A DNA stretch of 64,000 nt from Bacteroidetes bacterium UBA7662 (GCA_002483345.1 DLHS01000017.1:1-64000), one strand, 5' to 3'. Counted from the first letter of the stretch, positions 24,880-33,843 are shown. Numbers and translations: made by a program. The notes: generated by a model not told the origin, from the sequence alone.

Positions 24880-25494
24880 ATGCGTTTATTTACCCTGTTT
24901 CTTTTCTGCATCGGTCTGTTTACCGGAGGGTGTAATCCTTGTTTTACGGGGAGTTGCTGTGACGTGGAAGCACCCGGACTACAGGTGATTGATACCCTTG
25001 AATTAAGAGCCTTCCACGACTACAGCACCCCCTTCGACACTACTATCTATTACGAATTCAGTTCGATCGGAAAAGAGCTTTACATTGCCGGATACCATCC
25101 CCTTATCGGCCAGGTACCGTCTGAATCAAAGCCTGGCTGGCAGCTGTTTCCTGCTGCTTACGCCTGTTCACCTGTAACAAATGCGCAGGCTACCAGCTAT
25201 TTCAAAGAAATAAATATCATTGCCAATACGGCAATAAATTATGAGCAGGGCAGAAACTGGCAGACAGGCGATACCATCAACCCCTATTTCACTATACAAA
25301 GCAGTCTTACGCATCAGGAATTGGATATAGCAGCCTTTCTTAACTCACACGACAGGATATTCGTAGAAGATTATTTTATACTTAAAGCAAAAAGCAGCCC
25401 TCAGAGCCAGCTCGAATTAAAATTCGACCTTAACATCGTCATGGTTGATGGCAAAACATTCCATTTCCCGGATCAAACCCTGCGCATAAAATAA
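24880..25494 (+). CDS. Putative lipoprotein, unknown function
   Basis: This protein of about 204 residues starts with a lipoprotein signal (MRLFTLFLFCIGLFTGGC) whose lipobox cysteine is the final residue shown. The mature part is beta-rich and contains further cysteines close to the N-terminus (CNPCFTGSCC). No family was recognised. It should be anchored in the outer or inner membrane facing the periplasm. The ATG at 24880 is chosen because an earlier TTG lies inside the promoter box. A weak hairpin lies downstream at about 25537-25569. Confidence 0.7.
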   Translation: MRLFTLFLFCIGLFTGGCNPCFTGSCCDVEAPGLQVIDTLELRAFHDYSTPFDTTIYYEFSSIGKELYIAGYHPLIGQVPSESKPGWQLFPAAYACSPVTNAQATSYFKEINIIANTAINYEQGRNWQTGDTINPYFTIQSSLTHQELDIAAFLNSHDRIFVEDYFILKAKSSPQSQLELKFDLNIVMVDGKTFHFPDQTLRIK

Positions 25495-25595
25495 GCAGCG
25501 CAGATAAGTGATTTGTGCAACTATCACGCTGAATCATGTAAAAGCCACCGGGTAATCCATGGGTAGCTTTGGTAAAGTCATCTTTAACCAAACCC

Positions 25596-26183
25596 ATGAA
25601 ATTTTTTACAGCACCTCCTCACCATCGTTTTCTGCAGTTTAAACTGTTAATCAGCCGCTTCTGCCTGATTTTCATATTAGTGCTGTTTACCGGAGTCACA
25701 CAAACGGAAGCACAAAGCCGTTACGGCAATACCCTCAACCTGGGCCTTGGACTTGGTTATTACAGCTATCTGGGAAGCAGCATTCCGGTATTTGGTTTAA
25801 ACTATGAATTTGATGTCGCCCGTAATTTTACCCTTGCCCCGTTTATCAGTTTTTATTCATACAGCAATTACGACCGCAACAATCAGTTATACCGCTACCG
25901 GCAGACCATCATTCCGATAGGCGTGAAAGGTTCTTTATACCTCGATGAGCTGTTAAAAGCAGGTGGTAACTGGGATTTTTACGTGGCAGGATCCTTGGGT
26001 TTTTCTATTATCCGGACCAGTTGGTACGACGGCTACAATGGCCCCAGTAATTACAATCAGGGAGCCCGTCCGCTCTACCTCGACCTGCATTTTGGCACCG
26101 AGTACCATATAAACCAGCGTATTGGCCTGTTTCTGGACCTTTCTACGGGCATGTCGACCGTTGGCCTGGCATTTCATCGCTAA
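25596..26183 (+). CDS. Outer-membrane beta-barrel protein
   Basis: The protein has about 195 residues, with a long N-terminal export signal ending near TQTEAQS and alternating aromatic beta strands (NTLNLGLGLGYYSYLGSS; LAPFISFYSYSNY). It ends in an aromatic/histidine residue after a predicted strand, as in small porin-like barrels. No specific family or ligand is evident. The ATG at 25596 replaces an upstream TTG. A small histidine-rich lipoprotein gene begins seven bases downstream and may be co-transcribed. Confidence 0.72.
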   Translation: MKFFTAPPHHRFLQFKLLISRFCLIFILVLFTGVTQTEAQSRYGNTLNLGLGLGYYSYLGSSIPVFGLNYEFDVARNFTLAPFISFYSYSNYDRNNQLYRYRQTIIPIGVKGSLYLDELLKAGGNWDFYVAGSLGFSIIRTSWYDGYNGPSNYNQGARPLYLDLHFGTEYHINQRIGLFLDLSTGMSTVGLAFHR

Positions 26184-26189
26184 GCTTCC

Positions 26190-26399
26190 ATGAGACCCAC
26201 CTTCAGAACCATCCTTACAGGAGTCCTGGCAGTCATCCTGTTTTACGGCATGGTAAGTTGTGCTGTTTGGGTACCTGCAAAACAACCAACCCGCTCACAT
26301 AATCACTGGTACCACCGGAAACACGATAACAGGGCGCATCCACACCCACCGGGTCACCAGAAAAGATATAAAAAACCACCTAAACAGCATCACCGGTAA
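26190..26399 (+). CDS. Small histidine-rich lipoprotein
   Basis: This 69-residue protein has a lipoprotein signal ending in GMVSC, so the mature form is only about 46 residues. That part is packed with His, Lys, Arg and Pro (eight or more histidines in WYHRKHDNRAHPHPPGH and KQHHR). The composition suggests metal or polyanion binding at the membrane, but no family was recognised. It follows the beta-barrel gene by seven bases and is followed by a terminator. Confidence 0.65.
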   Translation: MRPTFRTILTGVLAVILFYGMVSCAVWVPAKQPTRSHNHWYHRKHDNRAHPHPPGHQKRYKKPPKQHHR

Positions 26400-26450
26400 A
26401 GCCCGGTCTGCCGCGGTATCTGCCGCCGGCTTTTACCATTACACAAAATG

Positions 26451-26480
26451 AAAGCTGCTCCAATGGGGTAGCTTTTTTTT
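26451..26480 (+). terminator. Rho-independent terminator
   Basis: AAAGCTGCTCC pairs with GGGGTAGCTTT around a short loop and runs into eight T residues. It ends the beta-barrel/lipoprotein unit. Confidence 0.8.
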
Positions 26481-26493
26481 GAGATTTCAAGAA

Positions 26494-26515
26494 GCGAGAT
26501 ACGAGATGGCGAGAA
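26494..26515 (+). repeat. Dispersed GCGAGA-type repeat, copy 2
   Basis: This element is nearly identical to the minus-strand element at 23189-23209, differing by one substitution, two bases at the centre and one extra base. Confidence 0.65.
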
Positions 26516-26825
26516 GGTATTTCTGATTTTATGAAACAGCCGGAACATGGCGGAGGCGTTGCCCTCCGGGCCTGTCATTTCGAGTAGGTTTGACAAAAAA
26601 ATAAACACTACAAACCATATCGGGAAAGACAGCAGAAACTCCAAAATCTCAGCGGAATCTGCATTAAACTACCCGGGAACGCTTCGCTGGCTTTCTAAGG
26701 GACATGGTGTTGAATGACGGAGAGACCATGGTCAATGGACCATCGACAGCCGAAGGCACCCCACAAATTCCACTTCCCGTACATTTTACTACCAAGTGCG
26801 TAAACAAGAAGCAAACCGGAGCTTC

Positions 26826-26833
26826 TACTTTTG
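26826..26833 (+). promoter_or_regulatory. -7 box (TACTTTTG) of the heme-uptake operon
   Basis: An exact TAnnTTTG match lies 37 bases before the HmuY-like gene and ten bases before the operator-like palindrome at 26843-26865. Confidence 0.6.
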
Positions 26834-26842
26834 CGAAAGTTC

Positions 26843-26865
26843 TTATTTATAATTAGTCTAATTTA
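26843..26865 (+). promoter_or_regulatory. Operator-like imperfect palindrome, heme-uptake operon
   Basis: The 23-base element has the form TTATTTATA-N5-TCT..., with six of nine arm positions complementary. It begins nine bases after the -7 box, where a bound repressor would block transcription. A near-identical element (first 17 of 18 bases shared) lies upstream of the AraC regulator at 33844-33866. An iron- or heme-responsive repressor is inferred, not shown. Confidence 0.6.
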
Positions 26866-26870
26866 AAACA

Positions 26871-28124
26871 ATGAAGCATATCTATACTTCTATTCTCCTT
26901 TGCTTTATCGGAAGCATACTCATTACCCATGGACAGGGAACGCAGGAAACCATTTCTATGGGTACCGGTTATGGGCTTCAGACCTGGTATACACTCGATG
27001 GGGGCAACAATGTAAGCCAGTCTAAAACAAACTGGGACCTCGCCTTTGATCTCAGTGGATTCGGAACCTCCATTCACATCAATTCGGTTACTGGCACCAC
27101 CCTCTGGGTGTACCCTAACGGCGACAGCGCTGCCTGGTCGCAGGTAGATACTACCGGAATTGCCGGCTGGGTTCCGCAATACAATTCCGACACCTCCTGG
27201 TCGCTGGGAGCGTTTGACCAAAATACAAATGCTGCCAACCCATTTGATGTAGGTTGGGGGATATACAACATGACAACCCATGTGATTCACGGCGATTCAC
27301 TTTTTGTCATCAAACTGACTGATGGCAGCTACCGCAAACTGATGATTGAACGTATGGCAAGCGGCACCTATCATTTCCGCTATGCCCTGCTCAACGGTGA
27401 CAGCCTGACCCAGGCAACCCTGGTGAAATCAAATTTCACAGGTAAAAATTTCGGCTACTATTCATTGCGGACGCATGCCTCCATCGACCGTGAACCGCTG
27501 GCTGACAGCTGGGATCTGCTTTTCGGACAGTACACCACTTTCCTGCCCATTCCTTATACCGTTACCGGTATATTGTCGAACAAAGGAGTAGCAGTTGCCA
27601 AAGCAACCCAAATTGGCGATGTGACCAATTATATCGACTGGAACGCGCATGCCTTCTCTGCTGAAATCAATACGATTGGCTACGACTGGAAAACCTTCAA
27701 CGGCAGCTGGGAAATCTCTGATTCCCTTATCTACTTCGTAAAAACAGCGGATGAGTCAGTCTGGAAACTCGTATTCAATGGTTTCGGTGGTTCAGGAACC
27801 GGTAATGTTGATTTTACAAAAGAAAAACTGCACACAGTAAGCACCGAAAATCTGGCCGGTCAGGAAAAATACAGCCTGAGTATCTACCCCAACCCCGCCG
27901 CTGACGGCCAGCTGAACCTCGTTTATACATCCAACACAACTTCCGGAAAGGCAACAGCCCAGATCAGCGATCTGTACGGCAGAACCGTGCTGACACAAGC
28001 ACTGACAGTTGAAAGCGGACTGAACCAGGCGGTACTGAATACCTCGGCACTGGCGGCAGGTCAATACCTCGTTTTGCTCAGCATCGACGGCCAGCTTTTG
28101 CACCAACTACTCGTCATCCAATAA
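26871..28124 (+). CDS. HmuY-like heme-binding protein with T9SS sorting domain
   Basis: The protein has 417 residues, with a signal peptide ending near ITHGQG. A HmuY-type domain covers about residues 25-320 (TNWDLAFDLSGFG; YIDWNAHAFSAE; GYDWKTFNGSWEISD). A type A T9SS sorting domain forms the last 80 residues (SIYPNPAADGQLNLVY). HmuY of Porphyromonas captures heme and hands it to a TonB receptor, but it is a lipoprotein. Here the sorting domain instead predicts export and surface attachment through T9SS. It heads an operon that also encodes a second, lipidated HmuY protein. Confidence 0.83.
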   Translation: MKHIYTSILLCFIGSILITHGQGTQETISMGTGYGLQTWYTLDGGNNVSQSKTNWDLAFDLSGFGTSIHINSVTGTTLWVYPNGDSAAWSQVDTTGIAGWVPQYNSDTSWSLGAFDQNTNAANPFDVGWGIYNMTTHVIHGDSLFVIKLTDGSYRKLMIERMASGTYHFRYALLNGDSLTQATLVKSNFTGKNFGYYSLRTHASIDREPLADSWDLLFGQYTTFLPIPYTVTGILSNKGVAVAKATQIGDVTNYIDWNAHAFSAEINTIGYDWKTFNGSWEISDSLIYFVKTADESVWKLVFNGFGGSGTGNVDFTKEKLHTVSTENLAGQEKYSLSIYPNPAADGQLNLVYTSNTTSGKATAQISDLYGRTVLTQALTVESGLNQAVLNTSALAAGQYLVLLSIDGQLLHQLLVIQ

Positions 28125-28144
28125 TCTACTGATACCAAACCATT

Positions 28145-29074
28145 ATGAAGACAATTTTCACTCTCCTCTTTTTTGTTTTAACGGCTCTGACCAGTGCCGG
28201 ACAGAGCAAGGCAGAGAAACAAAAACTTGCTGCCGACAAGGCTGCCATCAAATCCATGGCCGGTTGTTACAAAGTAACCTTCGATTTTGCGGAGACCTTT
28301 TCTCCCGTCAAAGATTATCAATACGGCAAAAGGAAGTCGGAATGGGGCATCGAATACGTTTTTATCGTCAAAGAAACGGAAACGGAAATCTCGCTCCAGC
28401 ACCTGCTTATCGTGAACGACAGCACCATCATCAAACACTGGCGTCAGGATTGGGTGTATGAGAATACCCGGATACTCAGTTATCAGAAAGACAACAGCTG
28501 GAATGCTGTAGAACTGAGTCCGAAACAAGCCAAAGGCACCTGGACCCAGAAGGTATTTCAGGTTGACGACAGTCCCCGCTACGAAAGTTACGGTAGCTGG
28601 AACCATGTAGATGGTCGTCACTTCTGGGAAAGTACGGCGGATGCCCCCTTACCACGCCGGGAGTTCACTATCCGCAGCGACTACAATGTACTGCGTCGTC
28701 ACAGCAGGGTCGAGCTTACGAGCTATGGCTGGATACTGGAGCAGGACAATGAGAAAATCAACCGCAGTGCCGGTGGTGACAGTCTGCTATGCTGGGAAAA
28801 AGGCTTTGAGCGCTTTCTGACGGGCAATTACGACTGCAGTGCGGCCATTCGCTGGTGGGACAGCCAGTCGCAGTACTGGGCTGATGTCCGCTCGGTTTGG
28901 GACGAAGTCCTGAAATCGAATGATGCCATCACCCTGCAGAAAAGAGTTGACAACAAACTTTTGTTCCAGCAGCTCTTCAGCAAAGGCGATGAGCTGGCCG
29001 GCGTGAAAGATTATAAGTCAAACGAGGTAAAGGCTGTTATCAAAGATATCATTCAGCAATACCTGAAAAGCTGA
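28145..29074 (+). CDS. DUF6607 family exported protein
   Basis: This 309-residue protein has a signal peptide (MKTIFTLLFFVLTALTSAGQS) and matches DUF6607, recognised by MAGCYKVTFDFAETF, KRKSEWGIEYVFIVKE and the tryptophan-rich central strands. No reaction is known. From memory, members often sit next to HmuY and TonB-receptor genes in Bacteroidota. Here the gene lies between HmuY-T9SS and the receptor in one operon, which suggests a periplasmic role in heme or iron uptake. Confidence 0.82.
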   Translation: MKTIFTLLFFVLTALTSAGQSKAEKQKLAADKAAIKSMAGCYKVTFDFAETFSPVKDYQYGKRKSEWGIEYVFIVKETETEISLQHLLIVNDSTIIKHWRQDWVYENTRILSYQKDNSWNAVELSPKQAKGTWTQKVFQVDDSPRYESYGSWNHVDGRHFWESTADAPLPRREFTIRSDYNVLRRHSRVELTSYGWILEQDNEKINRSAGGDSLLCWEKGFERFLTGNYDCSAAIRWWDSQSQYWADVRSVWDEVLKSNDAITLQKRVDNKLLFQQLFSKGDELAGVKDYKSNEVKAVIKDIIQQYLKS

Positions 29075-29079
29075 TTTCC

Positions 29080-29553
29080 ATGAAATATACCAAAATCATA
29101 CACGGTCTGCTGGTCATGGCGCTCGGCGTATTTTTCTGCTATGCCGGGGTAAAAAAGTTCATCCCTAAACCACCACGGGTGAATGCAGAAGCGCAAGCCC
29201 AGACACTCAAAGCAGTGGAAGAAGACACCTTTGAACGCCCTGTAACCTTCCGGCTGACAATGAAAATGTTCCGGGCAAGCGGCTTTATCTACCTGGTCGG
29301 CTTGATTCAGATTACAGCAGGCATTTTAATGCTGTTCCCGCTCACCCGGCTGGTGGGGCTGTTGCTGCTGCTTCCCATTTGTATGAACATTTTCGGTTTT
29401 CATTTTTTCATGGACAACCGCCCGGATGAAAACGTGGAAACCGGCCTTTACCTGCTGGCCAACATCGTCCTGCTCTGGCCTTACACCAGGCAACTGAAAG
29501 GTTTATTTATCTCCCCAGACAAGGCAGCGCAAAAACCGGAACTTGAAAACTGA
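29080..29553 (+). CDS. DoxX-like four-helix membrane protein
   Basis: This 157-residue inner-membrane protein has four predicted helices and the overall pattern of the DoxX/DoxD-like family (FFCYAGVKKF near the first helix; LVGLIQITAGILMLF in the second). No catalytic site is evident. It lies five bases after DUF6607 and overlaps the receptor start by 11 bases, so it belongs to the uptake operon. Its role there is unknown. Confidence 0.75.
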   Translation: MKYTKIIHGLLVMALGVFFCYAGVKKFIPKPPRVNAEAQAQTLKAVEEDTFERPVTFRLTMKMFRASGFIYLVGLIQITAGILMLFPLTRLVGLLLLLPICMNIFGFHFFMDNRPDENVETGLYLLANIVLLWPYTRQLKGLFISPDKAAQKPELEN

Positions 29554-31834
29554 GTTGTCACCTTTTAAAAAGCTATTGGCAGGGTTTATCCTGCTTTCAG
29601 GGTTGTTTAACGCCACCGGCGTCAAGGCCCAGGAAGTAACCGTTATCGGCAACGATCACCAGGAAGCCCTGCCTTTGGCACATATAGTGGTGCAGAACAT
29701 GGCCGGCGGCAGCGCTACCCTCCTGATTACAAATGAAGCCGGAAAAGTAATTCTGCCCGAAAAATTATCCTGGAATACTCCTCAGCTACTCCAGATAAGC
29801 TGTCTGGGTTATTTCAGCAAAACCGATACGCTGACGGCAGCAACTCCCAGAACGTACAGGCTCGAGCGTAAATCAATGGCACTCCAGCAGGTTGTTGTAA
29901 CAGCTCAGTACAACCCCACCAGCACTACCGAGGCTGTCCACCGGGTGAAAGTGATTGACGCGGGTAAAATCAGGGCGATGGGCGCCCAGAACCTGCGGGA
30001 TGTGCTGACCAATGAGCTGAACATCCGCCTGCAACAGGATCAGGTGCTGGGCAGCAGCCTGCAATTGCAGGGCATAGGCGGGCAGAATGTCAAACTGTTG
30101 ATAGATGGCGTTGCCGTCACCGGCCGGCTGAACGGCAACATCGATCTGTCACAGATTCAGCTTCACGACATTGAGCGTATTGAAATAGTTGAAGGTCCCT
30201 TGTCGGTCAATTACGGTACCGACGCGCTGGCCGGCACCATCAACCTCATCACCAGAAAACACCAGCCGGGACGGATCAGTGCCGGCCTCAACAGTCAGTA
30301 TGAGAGTGTTGGCCAGTACAATCTGACTGGTAATGCCGGTTTCAGCCACCAGAAACACCAATGGCGCCTCAGTGGTGGCCGTAATTACTTTGATGGCTGG
30401 CATGACGGTAACCAGCCCTTTCTGTATGTCAGGAAGGCGGCGGCAGACAGCAACCGTTTCCAATCCTGGAAACCCAAAACACAGTGGTTTAGTACCCTGA
30501 GTTACCGGCTAAATCTGAGGGAATATGAATTGCAGCTGTCTTCCTCTTTTTTCGATGAAACCATTATCAATCGTGGGAAACCCCGGGCGCCTTATCAGGA
30601 AACTGCCTTTGACGATCACTATGCGACACAGCGTTTCAATCAGACCGCGCAATTCAGCGGGAAACCGGCCGAAAACCTGCATCTGCAACTGATGGCGGCC
30701 TACAACAGCTACAACCGGATCAAAAACACCTGTTTCATCGACCTCACCAACCTGCAAAGCCAGCTGACCCAAAATCCCGGCGATCAGGATACCACCCGCA
30801 TCCACCAGTTCCAATCCCGCGGTAGCCTGAGCAGCAACCGTTATACCCGACTCAACGGTGAAATCGGATACGATGTGCTGTACGAAAAAAATACGGGCAT
30901 CCGGATCCTGAATCAGCTTCAGGATTTCAGTGATATTGCTTTGTTTGGAAGCCTTGAATATAAACCGAGTCCTGCCTGGGTGATAAAACCGGGTTTACGG
31001 ATAGCCCACAACTCCGCTTATTCAGCACCGCTGGTGCCTTCTTTGCAGGCACGTTATCTGCGTTTTTCCGGTAAAGACAAATCCTCCAGCTTCAACCTGC
31101 GGTTTTCATATGCCCGTGGTTTCAGGGCCCCATCCATCAAGGAACTGTATCTGTATTTTGTGGATGTGAACCATAACATCCGGGGCAATGCCGCGCTGCA
31201 GGCTGAATATTCGCATCACGGGCAGTTCTCCGTAGCATTCGACAAAGCAGGAAGAACCAGCAGTTTAAAGCTGGAACTGATCACTTTTACCAACCTCATC
31301 GACCAGATGATTTCATTGGCACAGGTGGATAATCAGCTTTTCACCTACTTCAACCTCGATAAATTCCGCTCGCTCGGTATACAGGGGCAGGCGCGTTACA
31401 GTTGGCTGGGATTTACGGCAGAAACCGGCCTGGTTTATACCGGGCGTTCCACCCGAACCGGAAATGAAGGTGCTTATTCCGACTTTCTGTACAGCCCTGA
31501 ATTGATCCTGAACCTGCGTCAGCGCTGGGCCAGACAAGGGGTTCAGCTTGCTCTTTTCTGCAAATACACAGGCAGCCAACCCTCATTTGTCACCAACGAT
31601 GCTGCTGAGGTTTTTGAAATGCGTCAGCAGGCATACACCATGACCGACCTGAACCTGAGCAAAGGTTTCTGGGCTGACAGGCTTCAGCTACAACTGGGCG
31701 TCAAAAACCTGTTTGACGTCCGGAACATCAACGGCAGCACCGTTGGCGGTGCACATAGCGGCAGCTCAACCACTACGCCGGTCAGCATGGGCAGAAATTA
31801 TCTGCTGGCCATAAACTGGAAATTTAATTCATGA
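29543..31834 (+). CDS. TonB-dependent outer-membrane receptor (heme-type)
   Basis: This 763-residue receptor has a signal peptide ending in GVKAQEV, then a carboxypeptidase-regulatory-like domain (about residues 30-110), a plug domain (about 115-235, with LLIDGVAVTG and ERIEIVEGP) and a C-terminal 22-stranded barrel. It imports a ligand using TonB energy. Given the two HmuY proteins in the operon, heme is the likely ligand, by analogy with HmuR. No ATG precedes the signal peptide, so translation must start at a TTG (29543) inside the DoxX-like gene. The stop overlaps the next ATG by four bases. Confidence 0.88.
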   Translation: MKTELSPFKKLLAGFILLSGLFNATGVKAQEVTVIGNDHQEALPLAHIVVQNMAGGSATLLITNEAGKVILPEKLSWNTPQLLQISCLGYFSKTDTLTAATPRTYRLERKSMALQQVVVTAQYNPTSTTEAVHRVKVIDAGKIRAMGAQNLRDVLTNELNIRLQQDQVLGSSLQLQGIGGQNVKLLIDGVAVTGRLNGNIDLSQIQLHDIERIEIVEGPLSVNYGTDALAGTINLITRKHQPGRISAGLNSQYESVGQYNLTGNAGFSHQKHQWRLSGGRNYFDGWHDGNQPFLYVRKAAADSNRFQSWKPKTQWFSTLSYRLNLREYELQLSSSFFDETIINRGKPRAPYQETAFDDHYATQRFNQTAQFSGKPAENLHLQLMAAYNSYNRIKNTCFIDLTNLQSQLTQNPGDQDTTRIHQFQSRGSLSSNRYTRLNGEIGYDVLYEKNTGIRILNQLQDFSDIALFGSLEYKPSPAWVIKPGLRIAHNSAYSAPLVPSLQARYLRFSGKDKSSSFNLRFSYARGFRAPSIKELYLYFVDVNHNIRGNAALQAEYSHHGQFSVAFDKAGRTSSLKLELITFTNLIDQMISLAQVDNQLFTYFNLDKFRSLGIQGQARYSWLGFTAETGLVYTGRSTRTGNEGAYSDFLYSPELILNLRQRWARQGVQLALFCKYTGSQPSFVTNDAAEVFEMRQQAYTMTDLNLSKGFWADRLQLQLGVKNLFDVRNINGSTVGGAHSGSSTTTPVSMGRNYLLAINWKFNS

Positions 31835-32805
31835 CCTTTCGTATCCTTCGGGCCTTTGTTTCGCTGAGTATAGTACTGCTGACAGCCTGCGACCGGACAG
31901 AACTGCCTGTCTCTCCCCATGACAGCGGCAATTTGCAGGAGGCTTCCGTTGCCATGGGGTCGGACTACCGCTGGCAGATGTATTACGACCTGGAATCGCA
32001 GCAACTGGTAGGCCAAAACCTGAAAACTGTCTGGGATCTGGCCTTTGATGCCAGCGCTGACGGCTTTTACATCTCCCTGAACAGTGCTAAACTGATGTTT
32101 GCCGCCCCGGTAGCCGATACCGCTCTGGATGCAGTAACCGATACTACCGGTTTTTTCCGGGCAAGGCGCTGGGATGCTTCTGCTGGTCCTGCCTATGGCA
32201 ATGCCTTCGGCGACTGGCGTGGTCAGAAACCTGTTTACTGGGTAGATGGTGGTTACGATGAAACAGGGATACACCAGGGTTTTGTGAAAGTTCAGCTACT
32301 TAGCGTGACCCCACAAGCCTATACCTTTCGGTTTGCCAGCCTGCAGGGTGGGCCTACCCAATATGTTACGCTGGCCAAAGACAGTACTTACAACCGGGTC
32401 TTTTTTTCTTTCAAAAGTGGTCAGCCGGTGCTGGTTGAACCGCCAAAAAAAAGTTGGGACCTCGTTTTTACCCAATACACCCATACTTTTCCGGAAGAAG
32501 ACAGTACAGCCTATCTGGTTACAGGCTGTCTGCTGAACAGTCCTTTGGCCGCGGCGCTGGAAGACACGGCTTTTGCCTTTGAAAGCTGGGATTATGCTAC
32601 CGCAGGCAGCTTAAGTTTCAGTACCGCGCAGGACATCATCGGCTACGACTGGAAAACCTTCAGCGGACTGAATTACATCATCAACAACAAGCAGGTATAT
32701 ATTATCCGGAGCCGGAGCGGCTATCTGTACAAGCTGCGTTTCGTTGATTTTTACGACGAAAACGGCATCAAAGGAAGTCCCCGATGGGAATACCAGCGAC
32801 TGTAA
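31831..32805 (+). CDS. HmuY family lipoprotein
   Basis: This 324-residue protein has a lipoprotein signal (MTFRILRAFVSLSIVLLTAC) and a HmuY domain with the repeated pattern TVWDLAFDASADGFYISL and KKSWDLVFTQYTHTF, plus the GYDWKTFSG segment shared with the first HmuY gene. It should sit on the outer membrane and pass heme to the receptor encoded just upstream. It is the last gene of the operon, and the AraC regulator converges on it from the other side. Confidence 0.87.
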   Translation: MTFRILRAFVSLSIVLLTACDRTELPVSPHDSGNLQEASVAMGSDYRWQMYYDLESQQLVGQNLKTVWDLAFDASADGFYISLNSAKLMFAAPVADTALDAVTDTTGFFRARRWDASAGPAYGNAFGDWRGQKPVYWVDGGYDETGIHQGFVKVQLLSVTPQAYTFRFASLQGGPTQYVTLAKDSTYNRVFFSFKSGQPVLVEPPKKSWDLVFTQYTHTFPEEDSTAYLVTGCLLNSPLAAALEDTAFAFESWDYATAGSLSFSTAQDIIGYDWKTFSGLNYIINNKQVYIIRSRSGYLYKLRFVDFYDENGIKGSPRWEYQRL

Positions 32806-32817
32806 TCCCTTCAGGTC

Positions 32818-33807
32818 TTATTTCACATCGCTGGGGCGTATCCCGAAGTATTTTTTGAAGGCTACGGAAAAATGTTGCTGGTTTTTGTACCCGAGCTGGT
32901 CGGCTATCTCACCGATACGCATTTCTTTTTGCCGGAGCAATGCTCTGGCTGCTTCCATTTTCCGGCTTTGGTGGTAGGCGAAGACCGTAGTGCCAAACAA
33001 CGTCTTAAAGGTTTGTTTAAAGGTAAAAACATTGGTACCTACCAGTCTGGCAAGCGCTGCCAGGGTCGGTGGTTGTTTCAGTTCTCGGTCAAGTGAGGCC
33101 CGGAGGATTTCCATGCGTTGCCGGAGCTCGGGACTTATCGGATGTTGTTTATGTTCTCCTGTTTCGGCGGGTAGTTCCTGAAGCAACAGGAACATCTCTA
33201 TGGCCTTAGAGGCTGTAAAAATACGTTTGTAAGGCCCTATCCGATAACAATACTGCAATTCGCTGATGAGCGCAGCCTGATTGGGGTGCAGGATCCGGGG
33301 TTCTTCCAGGAGCCATGAAAGGGTATCGTATCCGGCCATTTTCTCTTGAAGCCGGCTTTCTTCAGCCAGAAAATATTTAAAAAATGAGCTGCCAACCAGT
33401 AAAAGATAAAAGGAAGCCTGTTCTGCTTCCAGGGTCAGCAGGGCAGCCTGCCCACCCGGCAGATATAGCAATTGCTGCATGCCTCCGGTCAGGGTCATCG
33501 GCTCATTTCCGGCATCGATTGTCAGTTTTCCCTCCCTGCAAACCAACCACAACAAGGTGTCCTGAGAATTGGTCACACTGACAGATTGGTTCTTTAACTG
33601 TTGCAGTGTTCCAAAACCGGATAAAAGTCTTTCGGAATATACCAATTCTGCTGCAGCCTGCTGCAGGCCGTTTTCATCATAAAACGAGCCTTGTTCAAGG
33701 CCCTGGTGTTTACCCGAATACCTGAAAGTACAGGATTGCCAAACGCGTGGTTTAGAAAAGGTTTGCCATTTGACAGACAATTGCAACGACTCCTGTTCTT
33801 TACGCAC
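32818..33807 (-). CDS. AraC family transcriptional regulator
   Basis: The protein has 329 residues. The N-terminal part is a ligand-binding region without a clear cupin signature. The C-terminal 100 residues contain two helix-turn-helix motifs of AraC type (TLAALARLVGTNVFTFKQTF; IGEIADQLGYKNQQHFSVAF). The architecture resembles PchR-type regulators of siderophore and heme receptors. It starts with GTG. It converges on the HmuY/TonB-receptor operon and has the same operator-like sequence in its own promoter, which suggests regulation by the same factor. Confidence 0.9.
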   Translation of the reverse strand: MRKEQESLQLSVKWQTFSKPRVWQSCTFRYSGKHQGLEQGSFYDENGLQQAAAELVYSERLLSGFGTLQQLKNQSVSVTNSQDTLLWLVCREGKLTIDAGNEPMTLTGGMQQLLYLPGGQAALLTLEAEQASFYLLLVGSSFFKYFLAEESRLQEKMAGYDTLSWLLEEPRILHPNQAALISELQYCYRIGPYKRIFTASKAIEMFLLLQELPAETGEHKQHPISPELRQRMEILRASLDRELKQPPTLAALARLVGTNVFTFKQTFKTLFGTTVFAYHQSRKMEAARALLRQKEMRIGEIADQLGYKNQQHFSVAFKKYFGIRPSDVK

Positions 33808-33831
33808 TGCTTCAAGGCTGAATTGATGCGC

Positions 33832-33839
33832 TAAAGTTA
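33832..33839 (-). promoter_or_regulatory. Near-consensus -7 box (TAACTTTA) of the AraC gene
   Basis: On the minus strand this sequence matches seven of eight positions of TAnnTTTG (final A for G). It lies 24 bases before the GTG start and next to the operator-like element. Confidence 0.4.
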
Positions 33840-33843
33840 TATA

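Larger units (their letters stand above)
26481..26842. other. Gene-free repeat-rich region before the heme island
   Basis: No supported gene lies here. It contains a dispersed GCGAGA-type repeat (26494-26515), a CCTGTCATTTCGAG segment of the kind found in scattered Bacteroidota intergenic repeats, and a short inverted sequence around ATGGTCAATGGACCAT (26728-26743). The far end holds the promoter of the heme-uptake operon. Confidence 0.55.
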
